Shown here one piece after another: positions 12,387 through 23,600 of a stretch of 64,000 bases of DNA; the first letter of the stretch is position 1; every line of letters starts with the position of its first letter. The DNA is from Odiellus spinosus (taxonomy: Eukaryota > Arthropoda > Arachnida > Opiliones > Phalangiidae), in contig CAWUCO010000074.1 in NCBI GenBank assembly GCA_963920705.1, positions 620,001-684,000 of the forward strand. The letters are read 5' to 3'. The notes under the pieces were generated by a model. The model was not told the DNA's origin. It ran no database searches and saw only the letters and a program-made list of their open reading frames with translations. A program made the position numbers and the translations under genes.

Positions 12387-12896
12387 CTTCCGGTACAGTT
12401 TTCGTCTGAAATTCTTGTTTTGACGTGTTAATAGAGAACCATTACTGATATTTTCATCATACGATTGATCACAGTCATTGGAAGAATCCAAGGATGGAAC
12501 TGGTCGAGAGGTTATTTTACAAACCGGCTGACAAGATGTTAGTTTCCACTCCTATGATAAAAAAAAATATTTTGAAGACTGAAAGTATGGACTAATTTCC
12601 AAACCGTTAATATTTATACTTGAATAGCTCCTTTAATGTTTAGAATAACGAGGCCGTATTAAGAACTGTCGAGCTTTTACTGACTGTAAGTATCTCATAT
12701 GTCGAGTCCGAAAACACTCTCTGCTTGCATGTTTAAATTCTTCGTAGCCAGGCCGTCTCTTTCTGGTGATAAATGAAAGCCAAGTCGCTGCTCTGTTGAC
12801 TTCAAATGGTGATGACATTCTGCGCTGGTTGATTTTCTCACTTAAGTCATTATAGCTCTCTTTCGTCTTGTCTCCTGGTCTGCTAACGAAGTTCAC
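12387..12896 (-). pseudogene. gene-like segment in right arm of foldback A
   Basis: Mirror copy of the left-arm segment. The frame from 12896 downward reads MNFVSRPGDKTKESY and continues to a stop at about 12633; a second piece with SCQPVCKITSRPV is open from about 12555 down to a stop near 12393. Compared with the left arm it has scattered substitutions, part of them silent, and an in-frame 5-codon deletion near its start. Sequence upstream in this arm has lost about 90 bases present in the left arm near 10060-10170. Function unknown. Confidence 0.45.
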
Positions 12897-13999
12897 TGTA
12901 CACGGCTTCTTTTGATTATGAAAATAATAGGAAATGTTTCTTGCACTTTTGTCGAAGGGGAGTTTTCACGACTATAATTTTTCTAAAGAGGTTTAACATT
13001 TTGTATCAACCGCCTCAGCTTTAAATCTTATGTCGTTTCTATCTTGGATGCCCGTAACGTACCTTTATTTAGATTCTTCACTCCACCCCAAGTTTGCAGC
13101 AAGCCTTAGCCTATACTGCCCCGTTATATCATTGGTTTTTGGACTAAATGATATATGCAAAACAGCTTAGCGTGTGGTGCCAACTCAAGTTGGTTATTAA
13201 ACGTTCAAATTTCTTTTAATTTTTGGACAATTAAATATCTTCTAAACTATCTCGAATTTTAAATTGATTTTTCGGCTACATTATTAATTAGATTAAGTTG
13301 AACCATTTTGAAATTTTGAATTATAATATAAATTAATATTGCGTTTCATTTACCTAAACGATTCACTTCATAACGGTAATATATAAACACTTCGAAGGGC
13401 TTTGTTAATCGAGCAATGTGGCCATGAAGTTGGGAGCAAAACCCCCTCCCTTGATCTCTAGGCGCTTGGTATGCAAAGCTAATTTACCCATTGGTGGGGC
13501 GATGTTTGGAGAGTGGAAGGTGGATGTTGACCATATTAGTGAGGTACGCCTCGGTAGTATGGCCCGCTGAGATCGGACACTGGAGGTTGGACCTTGGTGT
13601 GGGGATGGTCGGAGGTGATTATAACAGTGGTAGACGTCTCATTGCGTATAATCGCCTTCAACTGTCCAGCATCGAGGTTTGACCGTTAAATGGTTGGTGG
13701 AAGGTGATTATATGCAATTGGAGACGTCCTGTTGCATATCATTGCACGACACTTGAAAAATTATGTGGCAGCCACGCTTAAAGGAGGTAATTCCCGTTAA
13801 ACGGAATTGAACGATAAGCTGGTATGATAATGTCTCTAGACTTTTGGCTCCACGAGCTCGGTCACGTGATATCCGTTTACACAGGATATCCGCTTACACA
13901 GGAAGCGACACACACACACAGACATGACGAGTGTAAAACCTCCCCCTGAACTAAAGTTCAGTCAGGGAGGTAAAAATTTTGACTACCTTTTGCACGGAT

Positions 14000-14435
14000 T
14001 AGACTCCGACGCCGCGGAAAAAAACCCGATGGCGGCGTGACGGTGTTTTTTAAGTTTCGGCGGCGGCGCGCCGAGTTTTTTCCCTAGGGGTGGCGTGAAC
14101 CATGAGCGTATTGGCGGCGGCGGCGTTTATCGGCGTATGACGTCACGTAGTCATCTCAGGACTGCCATGTCGCATCTTTCTGCTCTCCCGTGAACAAGCC
14201 TGGGCATAAATTTTACTTTTACTTTCGTGGTTTCCCACGGACCAACGGTCTCTCATCGTGCCTGCACTGCGTGGCAGTGGCCATTCGACAGTTGCTGACC
14301 CCTGTTGGCAGAGTCACGCTCGACTTTTGAGTCTTACGGATCATGGCGCGTCAAGAATTAACCGGCGGCGGCGGCGTCAAAAATATTGCAAAGTTAAACG
14401 GCGCGCCGGCGCGTAATCCGCGGCGTCGGAGTCTA
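14000..14435. mobile_element. hAT-like MITE, copy 2
   Basis: A 436-bp element inverted relative to the copy at 4278. Ends are TAGACTCCGACGCCGCGG and CCGCGGCGTCGGAGTCTA. It is flanked by a perfect 8-bp duplication GCACGGAT (13992-13999 and 14436-14443). It inserted 16 bases outside foldback A. Non-coding. Confidence 0.95.
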
Positions 14436-14443
14436 GCACGGAT

Positions 14444-15506
14444 TAGTTGATAAATGTGCTTATTTGTTTGAATTATCAGTTTATAGATAAAGCCAAGAGC
14501 CTATCATATATTCATATTTCTTCGTGGTTAAAAACTATCTCTAGATATTGTAACGCGCATTTATAGTCAATTGGACCTGTACCCTATTTACATAAAAGTG
14601 TTCGCCCCTTATATCTGTCATAACCCCGATAGTGGGCATGACCCCATTCCTTTGTCTAGGGATAATAGGAGACCATAGAAATTCGTGGTAAAAAGGATAA
14701 AGAAAAGATAGCCAAAGGCGAGGGAGAAAAAGTTTGTGATATTATAATAAAGAGCAGAATGTGTATTTTTAAATACATAGATTTTGAATTTTATCTTATT
14801 ATTTTTTTAAGTACGCGAATATTTCATTACAATATAATGATCACAGTTTAGTCGCAAACATATTATCCGAAATCAAAATACTAAAATGAAACCAAAAGAT
14901 ATTATCCTAAATGGTTATACACTGTAAAAAATGCAATGTTTTTCATGATATATTAGAGCATTTGACTTTGCTTTGAGAGAGAAAAGTGACACTTACCCGT
15001 CCTTAAAGACACAAAACAGGAATAACTGTTGAAAAGTTAATACACACGATTAATAAGTTTTATTTCAAATTGTTCACTTTACATTCAAAACGTTTTTAAA
15101 TTATAAATTAATAATTTTCCAGATCCAATTACTTTTACCCTGATATAATCCCGCTTAAATTACGAGGGTAAATTAAAGTTTTAGAATTCTAGACACGAGT
15201 TTCACAATATACACAATTGCGATCTAATATACACCATACACCATAAATATTTTGAGAAAGTTTCTATTTTCTCGATATTGGGTTCAGATTATCTCGAAAA
15301 AAATAGAAACCTACAGAAAAGGGAATAAAAGGTGAAGTTTTGCGTTTCATCTCGCTACACTCAACTGGTCGTGATGGGAATGTGCAATACCACTCTCCAC
15401 CTCTGTGTTTTGAATACCTTCATATTTTACCCAACAACTCTTCCTTTCCATATGTTGCATACTTTCATGAGACAGCGTGTTCAATAATTTTCTTTCATTT
15501 CAAAAG
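14444..15506 (+). other. intron, no other gene seen
   Basis: AT-rich intron ending in CATTTCAAAAG, the acceptor for the NBD1 signature exon. No repeat boundary was recognised. Confidence 0.5.
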
Positions 15507-15677
15507 GGTTATCAAACGCGAGTCGGCCAACGAGGAACTCAATTAAGTGGAGGACAAAAACAAAGAATAGCCATTGCTAGAGCCCTAGTCAGAAACCCTA
15601 AAATACTGTTACTAGACGAAGCTACTTCGGCTCTTGACACTGAAAGTGAATCTATTGTTCAAGCTGCTTTGGATAAA
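15507..15677 (+). CDS. ABCB exon: NBD1 signature and Walker B
   Basis: 57 codons, phase 0 to phase 0, donor GTATGT. The peptide opens [20 protein letters not shown], giving the ABC signature LSGGQ, and continues through [19 protein letters not shown] with Walker B (ILLLD) and its catalytic Glu. These residues bind and hydrolyse ATP in NBD1 together with Walker A of NBD2. It joins in phase to the exon ending at 7194, where SKLPQ meets GYQTRVG as in all ABCB proteins. No residue expected for ATPase function is missing. Confidence 0.97.
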
Positions 15678-15984
15678 GTATGTCTTACTTAATAATTGAG
15701 GCATACGATCCAAGAATGTTTTCAATTTCCTCTCGAACAGAATGCATATCGTACCTTTTGGGCAACCATCTTCACTAAGATATATAATCAAAGAAAACTA
15801 TGGGATACGGGTTCGATTTGACTTACTTTTAATAAAAGCTTTTCTAATAACATTTGATCGGACTTATTGAAATAAAATCGTGGCCTAAAGTCGTCACAAA
15901 GTATATATTTTCTTTGAGTTTGAGATGGAAATAAATATTCTTGGCTTAAGCTGTTTTTTTATTAATTTGTGGAAATAAATTCAG

Positions 15985-16146
15985 GCAGGCGAAGGTAGAA
16001 CAACCATTATCGTTGCCCATCGTTTATCAACTATTAGGAACGCCGATAAGATCGTGGCAATTGAGAAAGGTCGAGTGAAGGAAGTGGGAACCCACGAGGA
16101 GTTGATGAGTGCCAAAGGAATTTATTACGAACTGGTTAAAGCAAGG
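15985..16146 (+). CDS. ABCB exon: NBD1 H-loop
   Basis: 54 codons between acceptor ATTCAG and donor GTAAAT, phase 0 at both ends. It starts [20 protein letters not shown] and contains the H-loop histidine (VAHRLST), then the family's usual [15 protein letters not shown] and ends at LVKAR. This closes NBD1. The intron before it is only 307 bases. Confidence 0.97.
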
Positions 16147-16339
16147 GTAAATAATTAGTGTATACTTTAAAGCACAAATTTATTGTTCAATCGCACTAAT
16201 ATAATTAAAATGTTTTATTAGTACTAGGTTCAAGAAAGGTCTTCAAATTGTTTATAAAATCTGAAGAAAGATTTCGATTTTCATATTTAACTAGTACACT
16301 CGTACTTTACGACGTTCTAAATTTGGCCTCCTAGTGACG

Positions 16340-16690
16340 CTCTTTATTTCGCAACATATGGGTCGGGCTCAGCTCACCTCGTCTTACTTAATATACATTA
16401 GTATCGAGCTCACCTCGGGCTCAAAAGTTAACCACGTTTTACGTGGACCTCACCTCAGGCTTGCCACTTCCAATATTATACGCACAGTCTCAGGTTGATC
16501 GCTTTATTAATTGATAGCTCAAGCTCGCGCTCCAAGAAATCTATCATTTTACTACAGCTCACCTCGGGCTCGGGCTCACGCAAATCTCACGATAGGTCTC
16601 AGCTCTGGCTCAGCTCGGGTTCCAAAAAAATCAGTTTTTTACTACAGCTCATCTCACCTCACCTCAGGCTCGGGCTCGAGGTAGAACGTT
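16340..16690. repeat. degenerate GCTCACCTCGGGCTC array
   Basis: Irregular direct repeats of phrases such as GCTCACCTCGGGCTC and CAGCTCACCTC. A second, smaller block of the same phrases lies at 17525-17690, on the other side of a MITE, so the array may have been split. Non-coding. Confidence 0.7.
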
Positions 16691-17181
16691 TACAGCGTAT
16701 TTATTTACAAAATATAATTAAATTTAAATATGATATTATGATAGAAGAAGAGTAATAAGCGTAATTGATACGAAAAAAATCGTATTAAAAAAACTAGGCA
16801 TATTCTAACGACACTTGAAAGAGGAGTGTCCCGCGGGTGACGTACGTCGCTAAGTAACTTTAGTTTTATTTTCATTCTCTCGAATATTCTACAAAGATAC
16901 CACATACACCATGTCAAGCCCTTCATTTTCGAGCCTCTAAGCTATGTTATTTTAAAGCATAAAAGATCATATATGTTTAGTTTATTGGACAATATTTCCA
17001 ATATAAAAATTATATAACGGGGGTTAAAGGTTAGAGCCCTTTCCTAAGTATTATGGTAATGCATAAAAGCCTCATTGCTTTTTCGAATATATTACCCGAA
17101 TATATCTACCCTGGCTGGTCTCGGGTCGGGATTCGTGGGAAGGGGCGACGTTGAAACGAGATAAATCTTAATAGCCCTGGT

Positions 17182-17518
17182 CAGAAGCCGATGAAACCCT
17201 CCTTTGAAGTCTATTACTCCCGGGTCTTGTCTACCCCTCTCAGTATGGGTTATTCTCAAAAGGCGCGATTCGTACGCCTCCTAACGGTAGATGTTTTCGG
17301 AGCGGGAGCTCGTCGAGCGAATATCTCTAGCAGCCTCGGAGTTCGTCCAAAAAACGTCGTCGTTTGTGGAGAGAGAGAATTTCCAATTTTCCGTAGACAG
17401 GGGGGATGCGGTAGGACCCCTTCTAACTCGTAAAATTTGGAATTTTACCCATACAGAGAGGAGCGCTATATGGAACATTGGAGTAGTAGACTTCAAAGGA
17501 GGGTTTCATCGGCTTCTG
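17182..17518. mobile_element. MITE, CAGAAGCCGATG family, copy 1
   Basis: Ends CAGAAGCCGATGAAACCCTC and its reverse complement, arms of about 32 bp, length 337 bp. The interior matches the element at 47383-47705 in the same orientation. No clear target duplication at this copy. Open frames inside it are not supported as genes. Confidence 0.85.
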
Positions 17519-17524
17519 ATATTT

Positions 17525-17690
17525 GTAATGGAAAGAGCCCGGGCTCACGTGTGAGCCCGGGCTCCTTCACATAATTTGGAAAATGTTGGGCTCACCTCGG
17601 TCTCGAGAAATAAAAATATATAAGCTGCAGCTCGCCTCGGGCTCACAAATTTATTCGTCTGTTTATACGCCTCACCTCTTGCTCATTTTT
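17525..17690. repeat. GCTC-rich array with 30-bp palindrome
   Basis: GAGCCCGGGCTCACGTGTGAGCCCGGGCTC at 17528-17557 is a near-perfect palindrome, followed by further CTCACCTCGG-type phrases like those at 16340-16690. Confidence 0.7.
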
Positions 17691-17976
17691 CCATAAAACA
17701 AACATTTTTCCCTGGCAGATATCAGAGGAAAACCAAAATTTTGATTCGCTGACTGAAAGAAACATTTTTACTGCAAAAATGGCTAATTAAAATTTTTCAT
17801 AATATGTAAGACTAAAATACTTTCTCATGACGGTCAGTTACTTCGAGGGCATTTAGTAACATGAATTATCTCTATTTTTAAAAAGTATTTCGTTATTTAA
17901 TACTGTGGCAAATAAATTAAACATGTATGATGTTAGAAGACATTAACAGACGGTATAATTTAAACTACGTATTTAG

Positions 17977-18219
17977 GCTACCAAAAAATTGGCTTACAAT
18001 GATGAAGAGGAAATTGAAGATCTTGATGATTTTGATCCCGAAGAAAACGTAGATAAGAAATGGCCCAGACCTAACGTATTATCAATGCGTAGAATAAGTA
18101 CAACCAGTTTATCATCCGTTGGCTCAGTTGACTCCACCTCGCAAGTGCCTCCCCATCATCCACCTATGCTATCTAGTCAATCGATCTCTTATAGCATGTC
18201 ACAGGAAGAATTTGCGGAA
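17977..18219 (+). CDS. ABCB exon: inter-domain linker
   Basis: 81 codons, phase 0 to 0, acceptor TATTTAG, donor GTAAGT. It begins ATKKLAYNDEEEIEDLDDFD, an acidic stretch, then a Ser/Thr-rich part (RRISTTSLSSVGSVDS) with a basic R-R-x-S motif, and ends MSQEEFAE. The linker joins NBD1 to TMD2 and in human ABCB1 is the site of regulatory phosphorylation; the RRIS motif is a candidate kinase site by analogy. Linkers vary widely, so assignment rests on frame, acidity and correct phase with neighbours. Confidence 0.9.
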
Positions 18220-19142
18220 GTAAGTTTGGATTTTGATTATAAAACGTAATCAATACTTATAAGAACAAGTTTGTAAAACCAGAATATTAGCTCTCTGAGT
18301 ACCACCAAGAAAGGATCGAAGATTCACTGCGAATTTTTAAGGGTTGCGATGTGGCAGGGATGAACTTCAAATAGTTTGAGTGGCTTGTAAACATTTTGAA
18401 ACGTTGTTTAGTGACGTCGATCAATAAAATTACTTTTATGACATATTTCCTTCCGCTACGAGCAGTAATATCAAATTATAAAAGCTTGTAGTGACTAATG
18501 GTAAACGAAAAATAACTAGTTTGAGACAATTATAGCGTATATGTTTTCTATATTTACGATCTAAGACATTTTGATTCTTTAATCTATCTAATAATATATT
18601 CTACAAGTTAGTAATACAAAATCATCCGCACCCAGTTCGGTAAAAGTTTCGGGCATGGGATTGGTCATAAGTATTTCAGTAAAGTTTTCAACCTCTCTTG
18701 ATTACAAATAAATAATATAGTTAGCGAGAAATGTTCATGTACATAGAAAAACTATGGGTTGGACTGTTGGAGGCTCGTGCATTTGAATTATCCTAATAGC
18801 CCGGTGAAATGATATGAAAAAAGGCTTCTACCTAGAACAAATTAGGGACAGGCAAATTCCAACGGAAATGTAAAGTCTTAGTGGTTCTTGTTAAGGGAAA
18901 AAAATTCCGGACTTACTGGATGATGACCATCAAAAGGGCTGCCATTTTGGAAATGTCAGTTTTTCGCAAAATCGTAGCTTTGTTTTATTTTTATGACCAT
19001 GGTGCCAAATACCGAAATTAAAACACTTGAGATAGAAGTAACATGGTTTATTTAAAGTGTAAAAATATGTGCCTTATTTTAATGTACAGACTTTCAATAT
19101 ATCGTAGTTTAAAATAGTTTTGTTTCATGCTTTAAAGTTGTT
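18220..19142 (+). other. intron, no gene seen
   Basis: AT-rich intronic DNA; start of a 5.8 kb intron. No repeat with clear ends was seen. Confidence 0.5.
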
Positions 19143-19690
19143 TTTCCCCTCAATTAATTTTATGTAAACTTGTTTTCCCTCGCGTGAGCGGCCAAGCCAT
19201 TAATCATATCCCAATTTTTTGGTCCTCTGTTGTGTTCTTGGACTCTCGTGTTAAGGGTTCTTTTAGTTTCACATACGTAAGAGGAATTACAATCGTTACA
19301 AAGGGTATTGTAAACCACGCCTGCCGGATTAGATTTTTTTATTTTTGTTATTAATGTTATTTTTGGTGGGATTATTTAAGAAATTTTTAATGTCAGGAAC
19401 TTAGGGTTCCGTTTATGGGCCAGATTAATATTTAAATGTTAAAATTGTCTTTCTAATTTTTCACTCTTATTTTTAGCATAAAGTAAGGCTTAATAAAAAT
19501 TAGGTGTTGTGTTTTTGTCCGGGAGATTCTTACATTTTTGTATATTGGATGCCGTTCTAGCTTGTTTAATTACTTTCACGGGGATATTACTGCGGATAAG
19601 TTGTTTTTGAATTATGTGCTTGTTGTTGGACCCTTCGGGAACAATATATTTGTTAAGCCTAAGAAACATACTTTTTGCAAAATTATTTTT
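19143..19690 (-). pseudogene. Penelope-like element 3' fragment (GIY-YIG)
   Basis: Reading minus, stop-interrupted frames give HIIQKQLIRSNIPVKV, then NKSEKLERQF, NINLAHKRNPKF, and finally GVVYNTLCNDCNSSYVCETK followed by RTLNTRVQEHNRG. The last block has the spacing of a GIY-YIG endonuclease with Cys-x2-Cys and the T-K-R-x-L-x-x-R-x-x-E-H core seen at the C-terminus of Penelope-like retroelements. The reverse transcriptase part upstream was not recognised. At least three stops or shifts break it; it is a 5'-truncated, dead copy in the intron. Confidence 0.75.
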
Positions 19691-21189
19691 AATTTTAGAC
19701 TATGGTAACTACTTGTATCTCATGTGTTTTAATCTCGTTGTTAAAACTGTACAAATATTAAATGGAGAGGGTAAAAACTCTAACGGCATATGATTCGATA
19801 TCATTGGACTTACCATTCGAAAAATACACTTATTTTAATGATACGCTATTTTGAATTTTCGATCAATTTTTTCCTTTAAAAATCAGAAAGGAACATTTGA
19901 AATATGCTATAAATATATAGGAACAGAAATGCTACTCGTTACATAAATTATTTTACGTGTCCGACCATCCATTTTTCATCTTTTGACTCTTCATTGAGAA
20001 TTACCTCGATTTCTTTATAGACTTTAATATAAAAGTTCCATCGTACGCGTAAAGCAAATATTCGTAATAGATGACGACACATGTATTAATTGTGACTCGC
20101 CATTATAAAAAAAGGTTATGTGAAAAAAGGAATCTAGACGATTATTAACGCAAATGTTTCTCAGGGGAGGGGGATGAAATATTTGATGACACTTCAGACC
20201 AACTGGAGTAACTAATAGTTCATAAGAAATGTGTTTATTTTACTACAAACGATAGTATATAGACTATTCAAAATATAAGAGTGTACAATCAACTTCGGCT
20301 GCAGCAGTTTAAACTAGAACCAACAACAAGTTCATAAAGATTAAAAATGATCTATTACCGATAAATCCCCTTCAACTTATAGTAAGATTTTATGTACCAG
20401 TAAATGCCCAGAGGATCTCGAGTTCGAACTAGCATCTTACCCACAATCACATTTTGCCGATGTCCTTTGAAGAAAAAGAATTAAAACAAACCTCTGAATG
20501 AAAGTCCAAAAATAATAAAACCTAGTGGATCGCTTCCAACACGTGATCAAATCTGCTATATTATAGACGGCGGACACCCACTTTATTTTTTAGCAAAGGC
20601 ACTCGACTCACGACAAAATTTACAATCAGTAGACTAGAAAAGTGACATACCACCATGGAGTTAAATAGCACAGTGGTTTTTGACCGTTATTAGAAGATGT
20701 ACCTAGTATGGAATGTCAAGAACAAACGCGAAGAGCAACCAAAAAAAAACAGGTAGTCATACTTCAATGTGAGACGATTAATAGTATTAATATATCGGTC
20801 TTCTTAGCCAATATTAAAAACACTAAATTCTTTACTGTAAACTTGGTTAGAATAGGTTAGGTGGCAGTATGAGATTAGCCCGATTTTTATATTTCTCAAA
20901 ATAGAAATGTAAATCGGCAATTCGTGATGGGATAACTGAATCATGAGCATTGACAACTCCATTGAACCCAGGAAAAAATATAAACGATCCTAAGTGTACA
21001 TAAAATAATCAAAAAGAAGAGAATTCCGGATCTTGAAGAATTGGGAGATATATTGCTGCTGGCCAGGATTTAAGTGACCAGACCTATGGTACTTGGCTAC
21101 ATACCTTACACAGTTTAAAGAAAGACTGAGGGTAAAATATTGGTTAAGCATCAAACTCGGGTTACGACATCAAAAAGGCCAAGAACTAT
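19691..21189 (+). other. intron, no gene seen
   Basis: AT-rich sequence without a supported gene or bounded repeat. It may contain further decayed Penelope or LINE sequence on the minus strand. Confidence 0.45.
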
Positions 21190-21663
21190 AATTTAACGTT
21201 CTTAAAAGTGGAAGACACATATCGGAGTATTCGGACTCAGAGTGGATAGGAGATAAAACCTACCAAACGGAACACGATAAATCTCGGCCGTGCGACGATC
21301 GTTAATCCGGTAATAGTATCGAAAAATGAACGGTAACGACTTGAGGCACAGAAAAGTCAATACGTCGCTAACAAACCGACGCACAACGAAAGGGGCTAGA
21401 CTCATGATCACTAGCCGTTGGGAATACGGGACATGGCCTGCCTTGTTCGCTCGAGGGCATTTTAAGTAAAACCGCGCTGGATTGACTCGATAGCTTGTAT
21501 GTCTTTCTTGAAGTACGGCTTCCAGACGAATAAAGCCGCAGGTACGCTTGGCCCGATTTCTGACATTCGTAACACGGTTATCCCACTTCAAATCGCTAGA
21601 GAAGATGACAGAGCGTAGACACGACTAACGCGTTTATAGTTGATGGTGGCCGGGGTCTACAGG
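21190..21663 (-). pseudogene. non-LTR retroelement RT thumb/C-terminal fragment
   Basis: Minus-strand frame 21591-21202 begins LKWDNRVTNVRNRAKRTCGF and later has APFVVRRFVSDVLTFL, then a tail like VPFGRFYLLSTLSPNTP. These match the end of reverse transcriptases of Jockey/CR1-type LINEs (block after the catalytic YADD). It continues the element seen at 22637-22980 on the same strand; the two were separated by insertion of the 957-bp element between them. Confidence 0.65.
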
Positions 21664-21671
21664 AAATTTTC

Positions 21672-22628
21672 GAATTATGCCCATTAGCGCAGTTCCTATT
21701 AGCGCAGTTCCCATTAACGAGGTTTCCAATAAGCGCCATTCCCATTTGCGCAGTTTCCCATTTGGTCAATTTCCCATTAGCGTAATTCCTATAAGCACCG
21801 TTTCCCATTTGCGCTGTTTCCCAATAGCGCCGTTTCCCATTAGCGCAGTTTCCCAATAACCGCTATGTCCTAGACGCGCAATCCACTCTTTCCTAAAAAA
21901 TTTTTAAGCCTACCTTCACAAGGGTTTCCTGATTCAGCATTTATTGTCTCAGAAGAACTAACCTAACCTAACCTAAACCACTGAATCGCGTTCAAAAACG
22001 ATGTTTTGTAAAAGAGAATTAACAAATGAGCATTACCTGAATGGAAAATTTGTAATTTAGTAGAACCACTTTGTCCTTTATTTTAGCATAAAAATAAATT
22101 GACCCTTATTAAAATTAAATCTGTAATTAAACCCGACGTAAAATTTACAAAACTGACCACAATACGGAAAACAGCAATATCATACAAAACTGAACAGAAA
22201 TACGTACGCAAAAATGACCACACAATCTATTTCGGTTTTTTCCAATTTTTCCTACATTATCTGAAACTGATAATAACACTTAAAACTAAAACAAACAACA
22301 ATTATTATTAAAATTTACGTGAACCAAATAAATCGAAAACTATTACATATGATTTGCCGAAAGTAGGCCCGAACTCACTACCTTCTGGTTAGAAGCAGTC
22401 CGCTACCGAATCATGGCTAGTCAATTAAAAAAACGTTTATCTCCATAACGGAAACGGCGCTTATAGGAAACGGCGTTAATGGAAAACGGCGCTTATGGGA
22501 ATTGCGCTAATGGGAAACTGCGCAAATGGGAACCGCGCTAATAGGAAACTGTGCTTATAGGATACTGCTCTAATGGGAAGGGCGCCGAGAAACTACGCTA
22601 ATAGGAACTGCGCTATTAGGCACATACC
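21672..22628. mobile_element. element A: arrays of TTTCCCATTAGCGCAG, split LINE
   Basis: Right end is GGTATGTGCCTAATAGCGC (minus reading from 22628), left end GAATTATGCCCATTAGCGC. Near-duplication AAATTTTC (21664-21671) / AAATTTCC (22629-22636) flanks it, consistent with an 8-bp target duplication. Inside both ends lie degenerate direct arrays of CCCATTAGCGCAGTTT and its reverse complement, about 190 bp each, in inverted order. The core (about 21960-22440) carries a tRNA-like head. It interrupts a LINE reverse transcriptase. No transposase is encoded. Confidence 0.78.
22364..22421 (-). other. tRNA-like segment (degraded), core of element A
   Basis: Read on minus, TAGCCATGATTCGGTAGCG resembles a pol III A box, GACTGCTTCTAACCAGAAG resembles an anticodon arm and GTGAGTTCGGGCC resembles a B box. 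The related copy at 42429-42494 reads better as tRNA-Asn (GTT anticodon). It is a SINE-type or captured tRNA head, not a functional tRNA, because the acceptor stem is not paired. Confidence 0.6.
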
Positions 22629-22636
22629 AAATTTCC

Positions 22637-22980
22637 TAGGCTAATGACCAAGTTACTGCTCTTTTTTACGTTCAGCCTGATTTTATTGGCTTTTCCCCAT
22701 TTGAAAACCGCATCAATGTTAGATTAGAAGACAGTTTTTTCATTGGACGACCGAATCGCGAGAGGAGTGTAACTGTCATCGGCGTATTGATATAAATCGT
22801 AATCACTGGTAAGAGACGCTGGCAAATCAGCAACGATAGTGTTGAAAAGTAGAGGACCAAGAATAGAGCCGTGAGGCAATCCGGAGGGAACCGGTAGCAA
22901 ATTTGAGAATTGTCCCCGAAGAACTACGCGTTGTTGACGGTCATCTGAAAGAAAATCTTAAAGCCAGTATAGTATACAAC
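22637..22980 (-). pseudogene. non-LTR RT palm fragment with YADD
   Basis: Minus-strand translation in one frame gives GLPHGSILGPLLFNTIVADL, then YQYADDSYTPLAI and WGKANKIRLNVKKS. The YADD box is the RT catalytic centre; the PxGSxLGPLLF block precedes it in Jockey-superfamily LINEs. Upstream RT blocks (fingers) are absent or degraded beyond 22980. It is the 5' neighbour of the fragment at 21190-21663. Confidence 0.75.
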
Positions 22981-23162
22981 TGGAAACACCAGCACGAGCC
23001 AACATAAAAACGAGTATTTTATGGCAAATACAGTTTCCAACTTCGCTAGAAGGTGACAGTTTATCCCGGTACATAAAGCTGATTATGTAATGTACATTAT
23101 TCAGCCAAAATGGAAAAAAAAATCATTTCCAATGTCTATGTATTCGCGCCCTGTGAACGCGC

Positions 23163-23600
23163 CTTTATCGCTTAACTAAATTATGTCGTTTCTATCTTGG
23201 ATACCCGTGTAAACGCACCTTTATTTAGATTCTTTAATCCACCCCAAGTTTCCATCAAGCCTAAGCTTATACTGCCCGTTATACCTTTGCTTTTCTGACT
23301 AAATGATATATATGAAAAATAGCTTAGCACGTGCGGCCAACTCAAGCTGGTATTAAACGGTCACATTTCTTTAAATTTTTGGAAAATTTCTTAAATATCT
23401 TATAAACTATCTCGAATTTAAAATTTTATTTTCAGCTATATTATTAATAAGATTAACTTAAACAATTTTTATATTTTTAATTATAATATAAATTAATTTT
23501 GCGTTTCATTTCCCTAAAAGATATCACACCATAAGGCTCATTTGCACTAATTCCAAAAAGGTAGTATATAAACCGTTCGAAGGGCTATATTAGTCTAACT
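23163..23600. repeat. dispersed fragment related to foldback A arms
   Basis: From GTCGTTTCTATCTTGGATAC onward, this region matches 9085-9285, 9763-9962 and the right arm at about 13030-13410. It has the orientation of the right arm. It shows that the foldback arm sequence is a dispersed repeat family. Confidence 0.85.

Larger units (their letters stand above)
8307..13976. mobile_element. foldback element A, 5.7 kb
   Basis: A giant inverted repeat. The left arm (8307 to about 11500) and right arm (about 11795 to 13976) match in reverse complement across most of their length. The left arm is longer because a ~200-bp block (9085-9285, again 9763-9962) is duplicated around ~480 extra bases, and because of a nested MITE. 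Ends are TTTTTACCTCCC and GGGAGGTAAAAA, each followed inward by an AACTGAACTTTAGTTCAG-type palindrome. TTTTGA occurs directly outside both ends (8301-8306, 13977-13982), a plausible 6-8 bp target duplication. Arms carry matching coding segments described separately. Long arms resemble Galileo/FB-type elements; superfamily is not proven. Confidence 0.88.

Noticed and set aside
22364-22421. A functional tRNA gene
   Set aside because: A and B box likeness only; acceptor and T stems do not pair, and the copy at 42429 has diverged at other positions.
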